DNA of 64,000 nucleotides from Embleya scabrispora (GCF_002024165.1 NZ_MWQN01000003.1:1054001-1118000); one strand, 5' to 3'. Positions 29,361 through 39,118 are shown, numbered from the stretch's first letter. The notes: generated by a model from the letters alone, not told the origin. Numbers and translations: made by a program.

Positions 29361-30295
29361 CTCATGCCGACTTTCGGATCGAGCACGCCGGTCGCCAGAT
29401 CGACGACCAGGTTGACGGAGACCACGACGCACACGCTGACCAGGACGACCCCCTGCACGGTGGGCACGTCCGACTGCGAGGTCGCGCCGATGGCCAGCGA
29501 ACCGAGACCGGGCAGCGCGAAGATCTGCTCGATCACCAGCGCGCCGCCGAGCAGCCCGATGAACTGGAGGCCGACCACGGTCAGCGCGGGCGGGGTCGCG
29601 TTGCGCAGCACATGGACCAACAGCACGCGGCGCAGCGGCAGTCCGCGGCTGCGCAGGGTCCGGACGTAGTCCCGCTCCAGGACCGTGGCCACCGCGTTGC
29701 GGGTCTGCTGGGCGATCGCGGCGATCCCGGACACGGCGATGGTGGCCACCGGAAGCACCAGTGAACGGGCCCAGTCCACGGGCGATTCGTCGAAGGGCAC
29801 ATAGCCGGTGGCGGGCAGCCATTCGAGCTCGACCGCGAACAGGGCCACCAGCAGGATGCCGACCCACAGGCCCGGGATCGCGAAGCCGGCCACGGCGAGC
29901 ACGTGCACCGAACGGTCCACGATCCCGCGCCGGATCGCGGCGAACAGCCCGAGGGCGATGCCGAACAGCGCGCAGACCACGGTCGCGGTCAGGGTCAGGG
30001 ACAGCGTCACCGGCAGTTTGGTGCCGATCGAGTCGGCGACGTCCAGGCCGGTGGTCCACGAGGTGCCCAGGTCGCCGCGCAGCGCCGCCCACAACCAGTC
30101 CAGGTAGCGCGGCACGACCGGTCGGTCCAAGCCCAACTCCGCGCGTTTGGCCGCCAGTTGCTCGTCCGTGGCGGACACGCCCAAAATGCCGCGGCCCGGG
30201 TCGGGCAGCAGGTCCATCAGGAAGAAGGTCAGCGCGGAGACCACGAGCAGCAGGGCGACGGCCGAGATCAACCGACGGGCGAGGAAGGTGGTCAT
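29357..30295 (-). CDS. ABC transporter permease (DppB-like)
   Basis: A 312-residue integral membrane permease. It has the N-terminal signature ISAVALLLVVSALTFFLMDL and LPDPGRG, about six membrane helices, and the EAA loop near RDYVRTLRSRGLPLRRVL. It forms the channel with the DppC part of the next gene. The spacing of eight bases from the binding-protein gene and the 4-base overlap with the next gene show one operon. Confidence 0.92.
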   Translation of the reverse strand: MTTFLARRLISAVALLLVVSALTFFLMDLLPDPGRGILGVSATDEQLAAKRAELGLDRPVVPRYLDWLWAALRGDLGTSWTTGLDVADSIGTKLPVTLSLTLTATVVCALFGIALGLFAAIRRGIVDRSVHVLAVAGFAIPGLWVGILLVALFAVELEWLPATGYVPFDESPVDWARSLVLPVATIAVSGIAAIAQQTRNAVATVLERDYVRTLRSRGLPLRRVLLVHVLRNATPPALTVVGLQFIGLLGGALVIEQIFALPGLGSLAIGATSQSDVPTVQGVVLVSVCVVVSVNLVVDLATGVLDPKVGMR

Positions 30296-30303
30296 GGCGG
30301 CGC

Positions 30304-31828
30304 TCAGCCGGCGAGCTTGTAGTCGGACAGGGAGAAGAAGGTCTGCCCGGGCTTGTTGCTCAGTGTGATCCTCTTGGCCGAGAACATCACGGTCTCACCG
30401 CGAAAGAGCGGCGCGAACCACGCCTGTTCGACCACGTGTGCGTTCAACTGCCGGTACAGCGGACCCTGCTCCTGATCGCTCGCCTTGGCGATCCGCGCCA
30501 GCAGGTCGACCGCGACCGGGTCGTTCACCTTGAACGGATTGGTCGGCGCGGTCGGCGACAGCAGCGCGTTGGCGTCGATCCAGTTCTGCGTGGTGCCCCA
30601 GACGTACATGAACGCCGGGAACCGGCCGCTGAAGTACTGCACGGAGAGCTGGTTGGTGCTCACCGGGGTGTATTCGACCTTGATGCCCACCTGGTTCAAC
30701 TGCTCCGCCAACACCGGGTAGATCGCGGGCACGAAGGCGTTCTCGCTGGGCAGGCCGAGCTTGAAGCCGTCGGGGAAGCCGGCTTCGGCGAGCAACTGCT
30801 TGGCGCGCGCCGGGTCGTAGGGGTACTTGCGGTCCAACTCCGGGTCGTACGCGGGGATCCGGCCGCGAACATCTGCGTGGTGGGGGTGCCGACGCCGGCC
30901 ATGATGGCCTTGAGGATGCCGGGGCCGTCGACGGCGTGGTTGATCGCCTGACGCACGCGGGCGTCCTTGAGCGGCGGGGCGATCTTGCCGTCGCGGTCGA
31001 CCAGCCACAGGCCGGTGACCTGGCCGGGTTGGCGGGTGACGGTCAGGCCGGCCTGCTTGGCGGCGTCCATCCGGGCCGGGGCGCCGATGCCCGCGTCGGC
31101 CTGGCCGGTGAGCAGCGCGGTGGTGCGGGCGTTGGTGTCCGGGATCGCCTTGATCACGACCTTGTCGAACGGGTACGCGGCGGGGGCGCGGTAGCGCGGG
31201 TTGCGGGTGTAGGTGTAGCGGTCGCCGCGGGTGGTGTGGCCGGTGTCCAGGATGTACGGGCCGGTGCCCACCGGTTGCGCGTTGGCGTCGGCGAAGGCTT
31301 TGGGGCCGACCATCATCCCGGCGACCAGGCCGAGGTTGAACAACAGCGCCGGATCGGGGTCTTCAGGGCCAGTTCGACCTCGGTGGGGCTGTTGACCGTG
31401 ACGCCGGCGACGGTGGCGACGGCGAAGGAGCTGGGCCCGTTGCTCGCGGCCATGCGGTCCAGGTTCTGTTTGACCACGGACGCGTCGAACGCGGTGCCGT
31501 CGCTGAACACGACGCCCTCGCGCAGGGTCATCCGCAGGTGCCGGCGCTCGGGATCGGTGTAGGTCCACGCGGTGGCCAGGCCCGGGCCCACGCTCTGGTC
31601 GGGGTTGACCGTGGTGAGCGCGTCGTACAGGGGCTGGAGGTAGGCGAGCATGTTGCCCCCGGCCGTCTTCGCCGGGTCCAGACTGGCCGCGTCGGCCGCG
31701 GCCGCCAGGGTCAGCGTCTTGCCGCCGGCGCCCTTCGAGGTGTTCGAGCCGCCGCAGCCGGCGACGGCGGCCACGACGAGTCCGGCGGTGGCGAGGGCCG
31801 CTGCGCAGCGGCGTCCCAGGATGGTCAT
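30304..31828 (-). pseudogene. family 5 peptide-binding lipoprotein, broken by two frameshifts
   Basis: A solute-binding protein for a peptide-type ABC importer, split over three frames. The start encodes a lipoprotein signal with lipobox VAGCGG, then TLREGVVFSDGTAFD. The middle frame carries QPVGTGPYILD and YTYTRNPRYRAP. The last frame, with YDPARAKQLLAEAGFPDGF, runs to the stop at 30304. Both shifts look like loss of one base, in a C run at 31356-31359 and near 30859-30862. Restoring one base at each site gives a continuous family-length protein. Either the transporter lost its receptor recently or these are read errors. Confidence 0.82.
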
Positions 31829-31843
31829 GACTGGTCCTTTGTC

Positions 31844-31875
31844 GAATTCGCGGGACGAATTCGGGAATCGAATTC
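31844..31875. repeat. three CGAATTC iterons with 13-bp period upstream of the transporter operon
   Basis: CGAATTC occurs at 31843, 31856 and 31869, exactly 13 bases apart, and the last two form an inverted repeat around GGAAT. They lie 16-50 bases ahead of the binding-protein start. An inverted CGTTAC/GTAACG pair follows near 31908-31921. This is a likely operator or promoter array. Confidence 0.5.
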
Positions 31876-32194
31876 CCCGGTGCGGTCGGCCGGCCGAAAT
31901 GTTGGCCGTTACACGTAACGGAAGCGTGCGGTCGGGATACTCGGTGTATTCACGGCACGCGACGGTTGCGTGGGTCGATGGATATGGCCGGGCATTTCGG
32001 CCGACCTCGCGGCGTGCTCGAATCGCCGCCGGACGGCCCGGGGGTGCGGGTGGGCGCGGCGGGTGCTGCGGGGGTGCGGGGTGTGGTGGAGCGGATGGGG
32101 CGCGGGGCGGGCCCGGCCGGTGCGTCCGGGTGGGTTCGGGTGGGTCCCGGGCGGGCCGTACCGGGCGGTTCCGGGCCGGTACGGGCCGGTCGGG
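31876..32194. other. gene-free, G-rich stretch
   Basis: About 320 bases between the transporter operon and the DUF3089 gene. The part from 32040 to 32200 is a low-complexity G-rich run with short imperfect repeats of GGGCCGG and GGTGCGGG types on the + strand. No gene was found. Confidence 0.4.
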
Positions 32195-33634
32195 CTAGGC
32201 CGGGTGGGCCGCCCGCCACGTGTTCGCCTGGGTGGCGATCAGCGCGGTGAGATCGCCCATCGCGACGTTGTAGTCGACGGTGTGCGTGCCCAGCGAAACG
32301 GACAGGCCGCCGTCGGGGAACATCCCGGCGCCGCCGGTGATGTCGAACCAGGTCGCGGTGCCGTTCGCGTCCTGCGTGAAGGCACACTTGCCGCTGACCC
32401 TGCCCTGGTATCGGGTGTAGCCGGACGGGTCGTCGGCCAGTTCGTACGCGGACAACACGTGTGCGAGGTGGCCGCGCGGGTTGAGCCAATTGCCGTCCAT
32501 CAGGCGGCGGGTGGGCATGTACATGTCCAGCGGCGTCGCCGTGTCGGCCGGCGTGCCACGCAACAGCGCGGCCGGGTTGACGCACATCATCTGGTGCCCC
32601 GGTATCGGTGTGCGGCCGAAGGCCGATCCGGCCGGGAGCCCGCCGCCGGGCGGCAGCGCGTAGCTGTTGTAGGCCACCACGCACCCGGTGGGGACCGGCG
32701 CCTGGGGCCCGGAGCGTACGCACATCGGGATGTGCTGGAACGTCGAGGCCGGGTCGGCGCCGCCGCCCTGGGTCCCGCCGATCGGCACCTGGAGGTAGCC
32801 GCCGAGCAGCACCGCCGACACCAACCGGTCCTGCACGGCCGGGTTGCCGTCGATCTCCTGCTGCATCACCCGCGACACCACGCCGGTGCCCTGGGAGTGA
32901 CCCAGGAGCACCACGCCGCGCCGCTGGTGGGTGACCGGGTCGATGTTGTGGTTGGCCCAGTAGTCGCGCCAGGCGTCCAGGACGTCGCGCGAGCCGGTCT
33001 CCGCGTCGAGCGGCACGCCCAGGCCGCCGACCAGCAGTTCGGAGAGCGAAGCCTGCCGGTACATCGGGGCGAACACCCGACACGTGCCGGCGAAGCGGCC
33101 GATCTGGTCGAGGGCGGCCGCGAGTGCGCTGTTGGACGGGCTCGGGGGCAGGGATCCGACCCGCAGGAGCGGATTGGGCAGCAGGTCGACGGTGGGGTAC
33201 GCGTAGAAGCAGTCGATCTGCGGGTTCGCCGGTGCGGCGAACGGCTCGGGTACGCGCGAGCCGTCGGCGCGGACCGAGGTGGCGTCGAGCGTGGTGGTGG
33301 CCCCGTTGAGGTAGCGGGCGCTGAACGTGCCGTCGGGGCCCGGGCGTTGCGGGTTGCCGGCGAGGTCCTGGTTGCAGGGGTTGGTCGCGAGGCCGGGACG
33401 ACAGAGCCAGACCGTCTCCTTGAGCGGGGAGGTCAGGCTTTTGCCGGTCGGGTCGGCGGTCGACGTGGTGTGCGCAGAGATGTTCGTGGCGCTGTTCGTG
33501 GCGCTGTTCGCAGAGATGTTCGTGCCGTTGTTCGGCGTGCTGTTCGAGGCGGCGGACGTGCCGGTCGGGATGACGGCGGCGGCCACGGTCAGGGTCAGCG
33601 CGCCCAGGGCGAGGAAGGTTCTCGATCTGCTCAT
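32195..33634 (-). CDS. secreted DUF3089 protein (alpha/beta hydrolase fold)
   Basis: A 479-residue secreted protein. A signal peptide (TFLALGALTLTVAAAVI) is followed by a Asn/Ser/Thr/Ala-rich stretch with four-residue repeats (NSATNSATNIS), then the DUF3089 domain: WLCRPGL, CFYAYPTVDLLPNPLL, and the lipase-like elbow LLGHSQGTGV. The activity of the family is not known; lipase or esterase is likely. It diverges from a TetR gene with an 83-base A/T-rich gap holding a palindromic site. Confidence 0.87.
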   Translation of the reverse strand: MSRSRTFLALGALTLTVAAAVIPTGTSAASNSTPNNGTNISANSATNSATNISAHTTSTADPTGKSLTSPLKETVWLCRPGLATNPCNQDLAGNPQRPGPDGTFSARYLNGATTTLDATSVRADGSRVPEPFAAPANPQIDCFYAYPTVDLLPNPLLRVGSLPPSPSNSALAAALDQIGRFAGTCRVFAPMYRQASLSELLVGGLGVPLDAETGSRDVLDAWRDYWANHNIDPVTHQRRGVVLLGHSQGTGVVSRVMQQEIDGNPAVQDRLVSAVLLGGYLQVPIGGTQGGGADPASTFQHIPMCVRSGPQAPVPTGCVVAYNSYALPPGGGLPAGSAFGRTPIPGHQMMCVNPAALLRGTPADTATPLDMYMPTRRLMDGNWLNPRGHLAHVLSAYELADDPSGYTRYQGRVSGKCAFTQDANGTATWFDITGGAGMFPDGGLSVSLGTHTVDYNVAMGDLTALIATQANTWRAAHPA

Positions 33635-33681
33635 GGCGTGAGCTCCGATCCGGGTGTCGTGAACTTTCGACGGGATGGAAC

Positions 33682-33699
33682 TTACTAAGGACTAAGTAA
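33682..33699. promoter_or_regulatory. imperfect palindrome, likely TetR operator
   Basis: TTACTAAGGACTAAGTAA is an 18-base imperfect palindrome (arms TTACT and AGTAA) with an ACTAAG direct repeat, in a short A/T-rich patch between the divergent DUF3089 and TetR genes. It is the likely binding site of that TetR protein. Confidence 0.5.
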
Positions 33700-33717
33700 A
33701 TAATCTAGAGTGCCGAT

Positions 33718-34410
33718 GTGACTGAGAATTCGGATGCACGTAAACCGGCCGTCGGCCGCGCTCGCGGCCGCACCAAGGCGCCGACCGCGAAGGGGGAGGA
33801 ACGGCGTCGGGAGATCGTCGCCGCCGCGTCGGAATTGTTCGCCCGCGCGGGCTTTCGCGGCACCGGTATGGCGGAGGTGGCCCAGCGGGTCGGCATCACC
33901 GAGCCCGGCCTGCTCTACCACTTCGGCAGCAAGGAGGGCCTGCTCCGGGCCGTGGTCGAGCACCGGGACCTGCGCAGCCAGGCGTTCGCCCGGGACATCG
34001 CCGCGGTGGGCGGGCTCCAGGCGCTGCGCGAGATGCCCGCGTTCGCCCACCGCAACCGCGAACAGCCGGGTCTGGCCAAGCTGTTCGCGGTGCTGCTCGC
34101 GGAGAACCTGGATCCGGGGGACCCGGAGCACGACTTCTTCGTCCGGCGCTACCGCGAGATGCGCGCGGTGGTGGCCGGGATGATCCGCGAGGGTCAGCGC
34201 GGCGGCGAGATGCGTGCGGACGTGAGCCCGGAGCTGAAGGCGATCGAGATCCTGGCCGCGCTCGACGGCATCGCCTCCCAATGGCTGCTCGATCCCGAGG
34301 AGGTCGACCTGGTGGTCAGCATCGAGGAGTACGCCCGGACGCTGATCCGCGACCTGGCCACCGAACCCGAGCCGGCCGAGACCGGCGCACCCGAGGAGGT
34401 ACAAGGATGA
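33718..34410 (+). CDS. TetR-family transcriptional regulator
   Basis: A 230-residue TetR regulator. The helix-turn-helix is EIVAAASELFARAGFRGTGM followed by VAQRVGITEPGLLYHFGSKE. It starts with GTG at 33718. Its stop overlaps the start of the GH1 gene (ATGA at 34407-34410), so regulator and glycosidase are co-translated. It probably controls its own operon and the divergent DUF3089 gene. Confidence 0.9.
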   Translation: MTENSDARKPAVGRARGRTKAPTAKGEERRREIVAAASELFARAGFRGTGMAEVAQRVGITEPGLLYHFGSKEGLLRAVVEHRDLRSQAFARDIAAVGGLQALREMPAFAHRNREQPGLAKLFAVLLAENLDPGDPEHDFFVRRYREMRAVVAGMIREGQRGGEMRADVSPELKAIEILAALDGIASQWLLDPEEVDLVVSIEEYARTLIRDLATEPEPAETGAPEEVQG

Positions 34411-35911
34411 CCGACGGCGGCGCTCGGGACTTCCCGCCCGCGTTCCTGTGGGGCGCGGCCACCGCGGCCCACCAGGTCGAGGGCGGCCTGAGCGACAACG
34501 ACTGGATCGACTGGGAGAACGCCGGCCACACCGCCGAGCCCAGCGGCGTGGGCATCGACCAGTGGCGCCGCTGGCCGACCGACATCGCGCTGCTGGCCGA
34601 ACTCGGGCACACCGCACACCGGATGTCGATCGAGTGGTCCCGGCTCGCCCCCTCGCGCGGGTGTGGGACACCGCCGCGTTCGACCACTACGCGCGGGTGC
34701 TGGACGGCCTGCGCGAGCACGGCCTCACCGCGTTCGTCACCCTCCAACACTTCACCCTGCCACGGTGGTTCGCGGCGCGCGGTGGTTGGTCGGCGCCCGA
34801 CGCGCCCGAGATCTTCGCCGAGTTCGCCGCCGAGGCCGGGCACCGGCTCGGGGATCGCATCCCCTTCGCCGGCACGGTCAACGAACCGCAGATCGTCGCG
34901 TTCAACGGCTACCTGAAGGGCAACCACCCGCCCGGATACCGCGATCGCGACCGTATGGTCGCCGCCAACGAGACCCTGATGCGCGCGCACGACGCCGCCG
35001 TGACCGCGTTGCGCGCGACCGCGCCGAACACGCGCGTGGGCGTGTGCCTGCAACTCCCGCTGGTGCAACCGGCCGACCCGGACACCGCCGCCGACGTCGA
35101 ACTCGCCGACTGGTACCGCGAGATGCTGGTCACCCGGCACCTGGAACACCTGCGCGACACGCCCGACCCCGGCGACTGGGTGGGCGTGCAGTACTACACC
35201 CGCGCCCGGGTGAACGCGGCCCTGGAACGGCAGCGACTCGGCGAGCCGCCGGCGGGCACGCCCACCACCCAGATGGGATGGGAGGTCTACCCGGACGGCC
35301 TCACCGAGATGCTGCGGCTGGCCGGCGAAACCACCGGCCTGCCGATCTACATCACCGAGAACGGCATCGCCACCACCGACGACGCCGAGCGGGTGGCCTA
35401 CCTCGACAGCCACCTGCGCGCCGTCCGGGCCGCGCTCGCGGACGGCGTCGACGTGCGCGGATACCTCCACTGGTCCGCGTTCGACAACTTCGAGTGGACA
35501 CACGGCTACCGCCCCCGCTTCGGCCTGATCGGCATCGACCGCGACAACGACCTCGAGCGCGTGATCCACCCCAGCGCACACGCCTACCGCCGGGTCATCA
35601 CGAGCGGACGCATAGCCGCACTCCACGACCCCGCCCCCGACACGGCGACCGGAACAACACGGCCCACCCGCACCGAGGCCGAGCCGGACGGCCCCTGGGC
35701 CGGCGACCGCGCCAAGGCCGACCCGACCGAGTCCGAGCCCGAAGGCGACCCGACCGCATCCGAGCCCGTGCCCGAAACCGACCCGGCCACCCGCTCCGGT
35801 GCCGGCGTCGGCTGTGCGCAGGCCGAAACAGCCGGCGACCCGGCCCCGCGTTCCGGCCCCGATTCCCCCGAATTTCCCGGTCGTTCGGCCGGCTCGTTGA
35901 AGGAGATGCTG
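34407..35911 (+). pseudogene. GH1 beta-glucosidase, one frameshift, no stop before the next gene
   Basis: The product is a family 1 glycoside hydrolase: FLWGAATAAHQVEGG at the start, acid/base glutamate in TVNEPQ, and nucleophile glutamate in IYITENG. The frame is broken near 34659, where GGG should be GGGG; restoring one G joins RLAPSRG to VWDTAAFDHY. The catalytic domain ends near 35630. A Pro/Glu/Asp/Thr-rich stretch of about 90 residues follows in frame and runs without a stop into the esterase, so a fusion protein is possible. With the frameshift real, the enzyme is dead; otherwise a working glucosidase is expected. Confidence 0.8.
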
Positions 35912-36916
35912 ATGAGGATCGATCCGCCCGTGGTGCGGCTGTTGCAGCGTGTGGCCGCCGGGGCGCAGCCCGAGTCGCGGGATCTGGCGCTGCGGCGCGC
36001 GCAGTCGGCCGCCACGATGCGGCTCGCGGCATTCCCGCCGGGGCCCGACATCGAGGTCACCGAGCACACGGTTCCCGTCGCCGACGGCACCATCGCCGTG
36101 CGGGTGTGGCGGCCGAGAAACCCGCAAACGCCCGTCCCCGCCTACTTCTTCCTGCACGGCGGCGGCTGGGTCCTGGGCAACCTGGACACCGCCGAGGCCG
36201 AGTGCGGACCCGTCGCCTCGCTCGTCCCGTGCGCCGTGGTCCACGTCGACTATCGGCTCGCCCCCGAACACCCCTTCCCCACCCCGCTGGACGACTGCCT
36301 GACCGCCTACGCCTGGCTCCTGGAACACGCCGACGAACTCGGCATCGACCCCGACCTGGTCGCCATCGGCGGCGCGAGCGCCGGCGGCAACCTGGCCGCC
36401 GCGATGTGCCTGGCGCTGCGCGAACGCGGCCTCCCGCAACCCGGCCTCCAGGTCCTGGACGCCGCGCCGTTCGACCTCACCCCGATGCCGGACCCGGTCG
36501 CCGCCGGCGAACCGGCCCGGCCCGGACTGTCCGTCGCCGAGTTCAACATGTTCGCGCGGCACTACGTGCCGGAGGCCGAGGCCGCCGTCAACCCGCTCGT
36601 GTCCCCGCTGCGCGCCGCCGACCTGTCCGGCCTGGCACCGGCCCTGGTCGTGGTGGCCGAGTACGACCCGCTGCGCGAGCAGGCCGAGGACTACCTCGCG
36701 GCGCTGCGCGCGGCCGACGTCCCCGCCGCCGGCATCCGCGTCCTCGGTCACATCCACGGCGGCTGGGTCGTCCCGGCCACGGTCACCCACACCCTGGTCA
36801 ACGAGATGCGCGCCGCCGCCCTGCGCCACGCCTTCGCCGGAACCCTGGTCGGCCCACTCACCCCGCGCCTGATCGAGCGCTTCGCCGCCGCCGAACCGGC
36901 CCCGCAGCCCGCCTGA
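35912..36916 (+). CDS. hormone-sensitive-lipase family esterase (alpha/beta hydrolase fold-3)
   Basis: A 334-residue HSL-family esterase. The oxyanion motif HGGGW is in FFLHGGGWVLGN, the nucleophile in IGGASAGGNLAAA, the aspartate in EYDPLREQAEDY and the histidine in HIHGGWV. AAGGAG lies six bases before ATG 35912, so it can be translated by itself. The reading frame, however, is open from the GH1 gene upstream, which would give a GH1-linker-esterase protein. Short acyl ester substrates, such as acetylated sugars, are plausible given the neighbours. Confidence 0.87.
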   Translation: MRIDPPVVRLLQRVAAGAQPESRDLALRRAQSAATMRLAAFPPGPDIEVTEHTVPVADGTIAVRVWRPRNPQTPVPAYFFLHGGGWVLGNLDTAEAECGPVASLVPCAVVHVDYRLAPEHPFPTPLDDCLTAYAWLLEHADELGIDPDLVAIGGASAGGNLAAAMCLALRERGLPQPGLQVLDAAPFDLTPMPDPVAAGEPARPGLSVAEFNMFARHYVPEAEAAVNPLVSPLRAADLSGLAPALVVVAEYDPLREQAEDYLAALRAADVPAAGIRVLGHIHGGWVVPATVTHTLVNEMRAAALRHAFAGTLVGPLTPRLIERFAAAEPAPQPA

Positions 36917-36923
36917 CCGGCGG

Positions 36924-36972
36924 CCGGCGCCGCACGCCGCGACACCGTGCCCGTCGCGGCGCGCGGCGCCGG
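36924..36972. terminator. bidirectional terminator between esterase and GH26 genes
   Basis: A 20-bp stem with one mismatch and a nine-base loop, between the convergent esterase and mannanase genes. It begins eight bases after the esterase stop codon. Confidence 0.8.
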
Positions 36973-36974
36973 GT

Positions 36975-38939
36975 TCAGCGGACCGTGACCTCGTCGACGA
37001 AGACGACGGCTCGGCCCGTACCGCCCGCGCCCCGCCGCTCGAACTGCACGCCGATCTCCCGGATGTCGCCGGGCGAGCCGACCCCGGCCAGGTTGAGGGT
37101 CAAGGTCGTGGCGTCCGGCCCCAGCGGGACGGCGCCGGCGTCGTACCACGTATCGGCGGCGGTGGTCTTGACGTAGAGCTTGGCCGTGCCGGCCGATGCC
37201 GTGGCCCGAACCGTGGCGGTCAGGGCCCGGCGACCGGACAGGTCGAGCCGCGCGCGGCGGCCGACGTACGCCTCCGAAGCCGCGAGGTCGATCTCGGCGC
37301 CGAGCGAACGGCGGCCCTCACTCGCCCAATCGCTCGTGCTCGCGGGCGCGGTCGCGGTGAGGTAACCGGTCCAGCCCTCGGTACCGGACTCGAAACCGGA
37401 GAGCAGGGTCGGCGGGGCGATCGCGGTGACGTCGTCCACGTACACGGCGCTGCGCCCATTCGCGCCCGGCGCGGGCCGAAACAGCACGCCGATCTCGCGG
37501 ACGTCGCCGAGGTCGGCCACGCGGCCCAGATCCAGGCTCAACACCGCGCCGTTGGGGCCGATGCCCACCGCTCCCCCGTCGTACCAGGCCGACCCCGCGC
37601 CGGTGCGGATGTAGAACTTGGCGGTGGTACCGGCGGCGTGGTCGCCCCACTCGGCGGTACGGACCGTCGCGGTCAACGCACGAAAGCCCGACAGGTTTTG
37701 CCCCGCGACGCGGTTCAAGTACGCCTCGGAGCCGGTCAGATCGATGTCCGCCTTCAGGGATCGGCCGCCCTGCGCCGCCCATTCGTCCACCGACCAGGGG
37801 CCGGCCAGTACCTGCCAGCCGCCCCACCCCTGGGCGCCGGACTCGAAGTCGGCCAGCGGGACGGGTGTTCCGGCCGGGACGGGCCGGCCCTCGGTGCGCG
37901 CGGACACGGCGATCTCACCGCGCGTGATCGTCCACGGGTCGCCCATCAGCCGGGCCGCACCGGTGTTGGCGGTGGGCCGCCACTGGTCGTTCCAGGCCAT
38001 GAAGTAGGCGGTGGCCGGGAATCGGGTACGGATCGCGTCGATCCACTTCCCGTAGTCCAGCGGCACCTCGATCACCCCGCCGGGACCGCTCCGCGGCCCG
38101 ATCTCGGCGAACGCGAACGGCTTCCCCAGCGCGAGGAGTTCGTCGTATCCCTGAACGGCGGCGGGCTCGCGCACATAGCAGTCCAGGCCGACGACATCGG
38201 TATACGCCCCGCCCGGGTAATAGGACGAACGATTGCCGTAGTTGCAATCCGGCGCGTACACCCACAGCAGGTTGTGCAGGCCCTTGACCTCGGTGAGGTA
38301 GCCGTACATGTCGCGCCACACCGCGGCGAACGTCTGCGGATCCTGCGCACTCCACCAGAACGAATCGCCGTTCATCTCGTGCAACGGCCGAAACAGCACC
38401 GGCACGCCCGCGTCGGCGAGATCGCGCAACCCCTCCGCGACCCGGTCGAGTTCGGCCTGCCAGCGCCGACCGGTCCCGGTGCTCCGATCGGTGAGCCGAT
38501 CGAACGTGGCCAACTTGGCGAACAGGCCGCTCCAGTCGGGCTGATCCGGATTGGGCAGGTGGGCGCTGACGGTGACCAGGCCACCGGACGCCGCCCAGTC
38601 CTTCAGGGTCGCGTTGCAGGCGTGGTCGATGGCGTTGCCGTCATGCCCGTAGTCGCACCCGAGCAGCCCGGGATACGCACCGGTCCGCGCCTTTGTCTCC
38701 TCCACCTGATCGAGCGAGAACGTCTTGCCGCTGTACCCGGCGAACTGACCGGACACCACCCGATTCTGCGCCCGATTGCCCAAGTGCCCGAGCCAGTCCC
38801 GGACATCGCGTACGGCGGACGTGGCCCGCGCATCACTCGGCGACACCGAATGCGCCCGAGCCGCCGACACCCCTGCCCCCGCCGAAACCACCAGGACAGC
38901 CACCAAGGCCGCCCACCTTTGCGCCCATCGCGATCGCAC
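36975..38939 (-). CDS. secreted GH26 endo-mannanase with two C-terminal carbohydrate-binding-like domains
   Basis: A 654-residue secreted glycoside hydrolase. A signal peptide (WAALVAVLVVSAGAGVSAARA) precedes a GH26 domain of about 300 residues: acid/base glutamate in RPLHEMNGDSFWW, nucleophile in FAFAEIGP. Two repeats of about 140 residues follow, each opening with (D/G)FESG(A/T)(Q/E)GW and closing with (V/A)Y(V/F)D(D/E)VT; these look like beta-sandwich sugar-binding modules of mannanases. The start chosen is the GTG at 38939, with GGGG upstream; a GTG at 38981 is possible. It would degrade mannan outside the cell. Confidence 0.88.
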   Translation of the reverse strand: MRSRWAQRWAALVAVLVVSAGAGVSAARAHSVSPSDARATSAVRDVRDWLGHLGNRAQNRVVSGQFAGYSGKTFSLDQVEETKARTGAYPGLLGCDYGHDGNAIDHACNATLKDWAASGGLVTVSAHLPNPDQPDWSGLFAKLATFDRLTDRSTGTGRRWQAELDRVAEGLRDLADAGVPVLFRPLHEMNGDSFWWSAQDPQTFAAVWRDMYGYLTEVKGLHNLLWVYAPDCNYGNRSSYYPGGAYTDVVGLDCYVREPAAVQGYDELLALGKPFAFAEIGPRSGPGGVIEVPLDYGKWIDAIRTRFPATAYFMAWNDQWRPTANTGAARLMGDPWTITRGEIAVSARTEGRPVPAGTPVPLADFESGAQGWGGWQVLAGPWSVDEWAAQGGRSLKADIDLTGSEAYLNRVAGQNLSGFRALTATVRTAEWGDHAAGTTAKFYIRTGAGSAWYDGGAVGIGPNGAVLSLDLGRVADLGDVREIGVLFRPAPGANGRSAVYVDDVTAIAPPTLLSGFESGTEGWTGYLTATAPASTSDWASEGRRSLGAEIDLAASEAYVGRRARLDLSGRRALTATVRATASAGTAKLYVKTTAADTWYDAGAVPLGPDATTLTLNLAGVGSPGDIREIGVQFERRGAGGTGRAVVFVDEVTVR

Positions 38940-39118
38940 GCTGCTCAACCCCCGTCGAAACCGATCACCACAACGACACACAGGCTAACCACGTCACCGA
39001 CACCGACACCGCCGAACGCGCTCACGCCCCTCGCCGACTCGACGCGTCGGCCGGCCCGGAGAAGCGGCCGAAGGAGGTACCCGAGGAACAGCCGAAGGAG
39101 CGGCTGGAGGCCGGTCGG

